The position numbers and the translations under genes were made by a program. From Atherix ibis (lineage: Eukaryota > Arthropoda > Insecta > Diptera > Athericidae): a DNA stretch of 64,000 nucleotides. Shown here one piece after another: positions 62,761 to 64,000 of the stretch (within the stretch, counting starts at the first letter, position 1; each line of letters starts with the position of its first letter). The notes beneath the pieces were generated by a model. The model saw nothing but the letters and a program-made list of their open reading frames with translations, was not told where the DNA came from and did not search any database. The DNA lies in contig OY282609.1 of NCBI GenBank assembly GCA_958298945.1, positions 40,562,954 to 40,626,953 of the forward strand. The letters run 5' to 3'.

Positions 62761-64000
62761 TATAAATTTTCAGTAGAAATTTTCAATATAAATTTTCAGT
62801 AGGAATTTTCAGTAGAAATTTTAGTGCGAATTATCAGTAGAAATGTTCCGCATAAATTTTTAGTTGAAATTTTCAGTAGAAATTTTCAGTAGAAATTTTT
62901 AGTAGAAATTTTTAGTTGAAATTTTCAGTAGAAGAAATTTGTAGTAGAAATTTTCTGTAGAAATTTTCAGTAGAAATTTTCAGTAGAAATCTTCAGTAGA
63001 CATTTTCAGTAGAAATTTTAAGTAGATATTTTCAGTAGATATTTTCAGTAGATATTTTCAGTAGAAATTTTCAGTAGAAATTTTCAGTAGAATTTTTCAG
63101 TAGAAATTTTCAATATAAATTTTCAGTAGGAATTTTCAGTACAAATTTTAGTGCGAATTATCAGTAGAAATGTTCAGCATAAATTTTTAGTTGAAATTTT
63201 CAGTTGAAATTTTCTGTAGAAATTTTTAGTAGAAATTTTCAGTAGAAATTTTCAGTAGAAATTTTCAGTAGAAATTTTCAGTAGAAATTTTCAGTAGAAA
63301 TTTTAAGTAGAAATTTTCAATAGAAATTTTCAGTAGAAATTTTCAGTAGAAATTTTCAGTAGAAATTTTCAGTAGAAATTTTCAGTAGAAATTTTCAGTA
63401 GAAATTTTCAGTACCAATTGTCAGTAGCAATTTTGGGTAGAAATTTTCTGTAAAAATTTTCAATAGAAATAGTTAGTAGAAATTTTCAGTAGGAATTTTA
63501 AGTAGATATTTTCAGTAGATATTTTCAGTAGAAATTTTCAGTAGAAATTTTCAGTAGAAATTTTCAGTAGAAATTTTCAGTAGAAATTTTCAGTAGAAAT
63601 TTTCAATATAAATTTTCAGTAGAAATTTTAGTGCGAATTATCAGTAGAAATGTTCAACATAAATTTTTAGTTGAAATTTCCAGTAGAAATTTTCAGTAGA
63701 AATTTTTAGTAGAAATTTTCAGTAGAAATTTTCAGTAGAAATTTTCAGTAGAAATTATCAGTAGAAATTTTCAATATAAATTTTCTGTAGGAATTTTCAG
63801 TAGAAATTTTCGTGCGAATTTTCAGTAAAAATGTTCAGCATAAATTTTTAGTTGAAATTTTCAGTACAAATATTCAGTATAAATTTTTAGTAGAAATTTT
63901 CAGTAGAAATTTTCAGTAGAAATTTTCAGTAGAAATTTTCAGTAGAAATTTTCAGTAGAAATTTTCAGCAGAAATTTTCAGTACCAATTGTCAGTAGCAA
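62761..64000. repeat. Right-edge block, copy of 46.25-47.36 kb
   Basis: This has a B module with TTCCGCAT near 62,848, C at 62,930 and P at 63,414 and 63,984. It matches 46.25-47.36 kb at 16,617-16,630 bp. The window stops inside the last P module, so the array continues to the right. Confidence 0.85.

Larger units (their letters stand above)
1..64000. repeat. 13-bp minisatellite (satellite DNA) array filling the window
   Basis: The whole window is a head-to-tail array of the 13-mer CAGTAGAAATTTT, always in the same orientation, about 4,900 units. The consensus unit has three G/C bases of 13 (23% GC) and no CpG. Common variants are TAGTAGAAATTTT, CAGTAGATATTTT, CAATATAAATTTT, CAGTACAAATTTT, CAGTAAAAATTTT, CTGTAGAAATTTT and 12-mers lacking one T. 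Each unit has TAG on the + strand and TGA on the - strand, which rotate through every frame in 39 bp, so no long open frame is possible in regular tracts. No unrelated DNA longer than about 30 bases was seen and neither edge of the array is in the window. Such length and nesting is typical of eukaryotic satellite DNA; the species and any function are unknown. Confidence 0.98.

Noticed and set aside
1..64000. Protein-coding genes
   Set aside because: Each consensus unit has TAG on the + strand and TGA on the - strand, and the 13-bp period moves them through all frames every 39 bp. Stop-free tracts made of TACAAA units (for example near 14,000) are only about five units long. Any short open frame is repeat shadow.
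1..64000. CRISPR array
   Set aside because: Units are 13 bp, directly abutting, with no unique spacers and no cas genes. The composite modules are variants of the same unit.
1..64000. Transposable element or insertion sequence inside the array
   Set aside because: I found no inverted terminal repeats, target-site duplications or non-13-mer DNA longer than about 30 bases.

Overview
The window holds no gene. All 64,000 bases are one uninterrupted array of a 13-bp minisatellite, consensus CAGTAGAAATTTT on the + strand, roughly 4,900 units at about 23% GC. I found no stretch longer than about 30 bases that departs from the unit, so there is no visible coding sequence, RNA gene, transposon or unique spacer, and both ends lie inside the array. 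Coding is excluded by phase. Each consensus unit carries one TAG on the + strand and one TGA on the - strand. Because 13 is not a multiple of 3, these stops rotate through all three frames every 39 bp. The scale and nesting point to eukaryotic satellite DNA (centromeric, pericentromeric, subtelomeric or another heterochromatic block). Neither the species nor the chromosomal site can be told from the sequence.

The array has several levels. Level 1 is the 13-mer and its point or indel variants (TAGATATTTT, CAATATAAATTTT, CAGTACAAATTTT and 12-mers). Level 2 is a set of recognisable composite modules made of fixed strings of variants. I name them B (GTGCGAATTATC), C (AGAAGAAATTTGTAG), D (CCAGCAAATATT...TACGTAG), P (TACCAATTGTC...TTTTGGG), A (GAACTCTTAAG), E (TTCGGCAGATA) and T (TCTGAAGAAACTTTCTGC). 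Level 3 is tandem duplication of module strings, with hand-counted periods of 78, 169, 180, 377, 730, 946, 964, 1,150, 1,488, 2,126 and 3,804 bp. Level 4 is repetition of long module strings at offsets of 16-17 kb and about 26 kb.

Layout. 1-5,000: D, C, P and B modules, with 730-bp and 964-bp tandem duplications. 5,000-9,600: first D cluster, period about 1,150 bp. 9,600-16,960: A, P and E modules, including 180-bp and 1,488-bp tandems, ending at the first T module (16,401). 17,000-28,700: second D cluster. 28,700-34,800: a long B/C/P string, a 946-bp tandem, then the second T module (33,617). 34,850-44,850: third D cluster, dominated by a 2,126-bp higher-order repeat. 44,850-60,900: the same long string again, a 3.0-kb repeat, a 3,804-bp tandem, then the third T module (60,876). 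60,915-64,000: a chimeric junction into a string like 47.6-49 kb, followed by a copy of 46.25-47.36 kb.

The T modules fall 17.2 kb and 27.3 kb apart and the broad module order between them is similar. This suggests a super-repeat of about 17 kb whose third copy grew by about 10 kb through internal duplication. All distances were counted by hand and no alignment was run.
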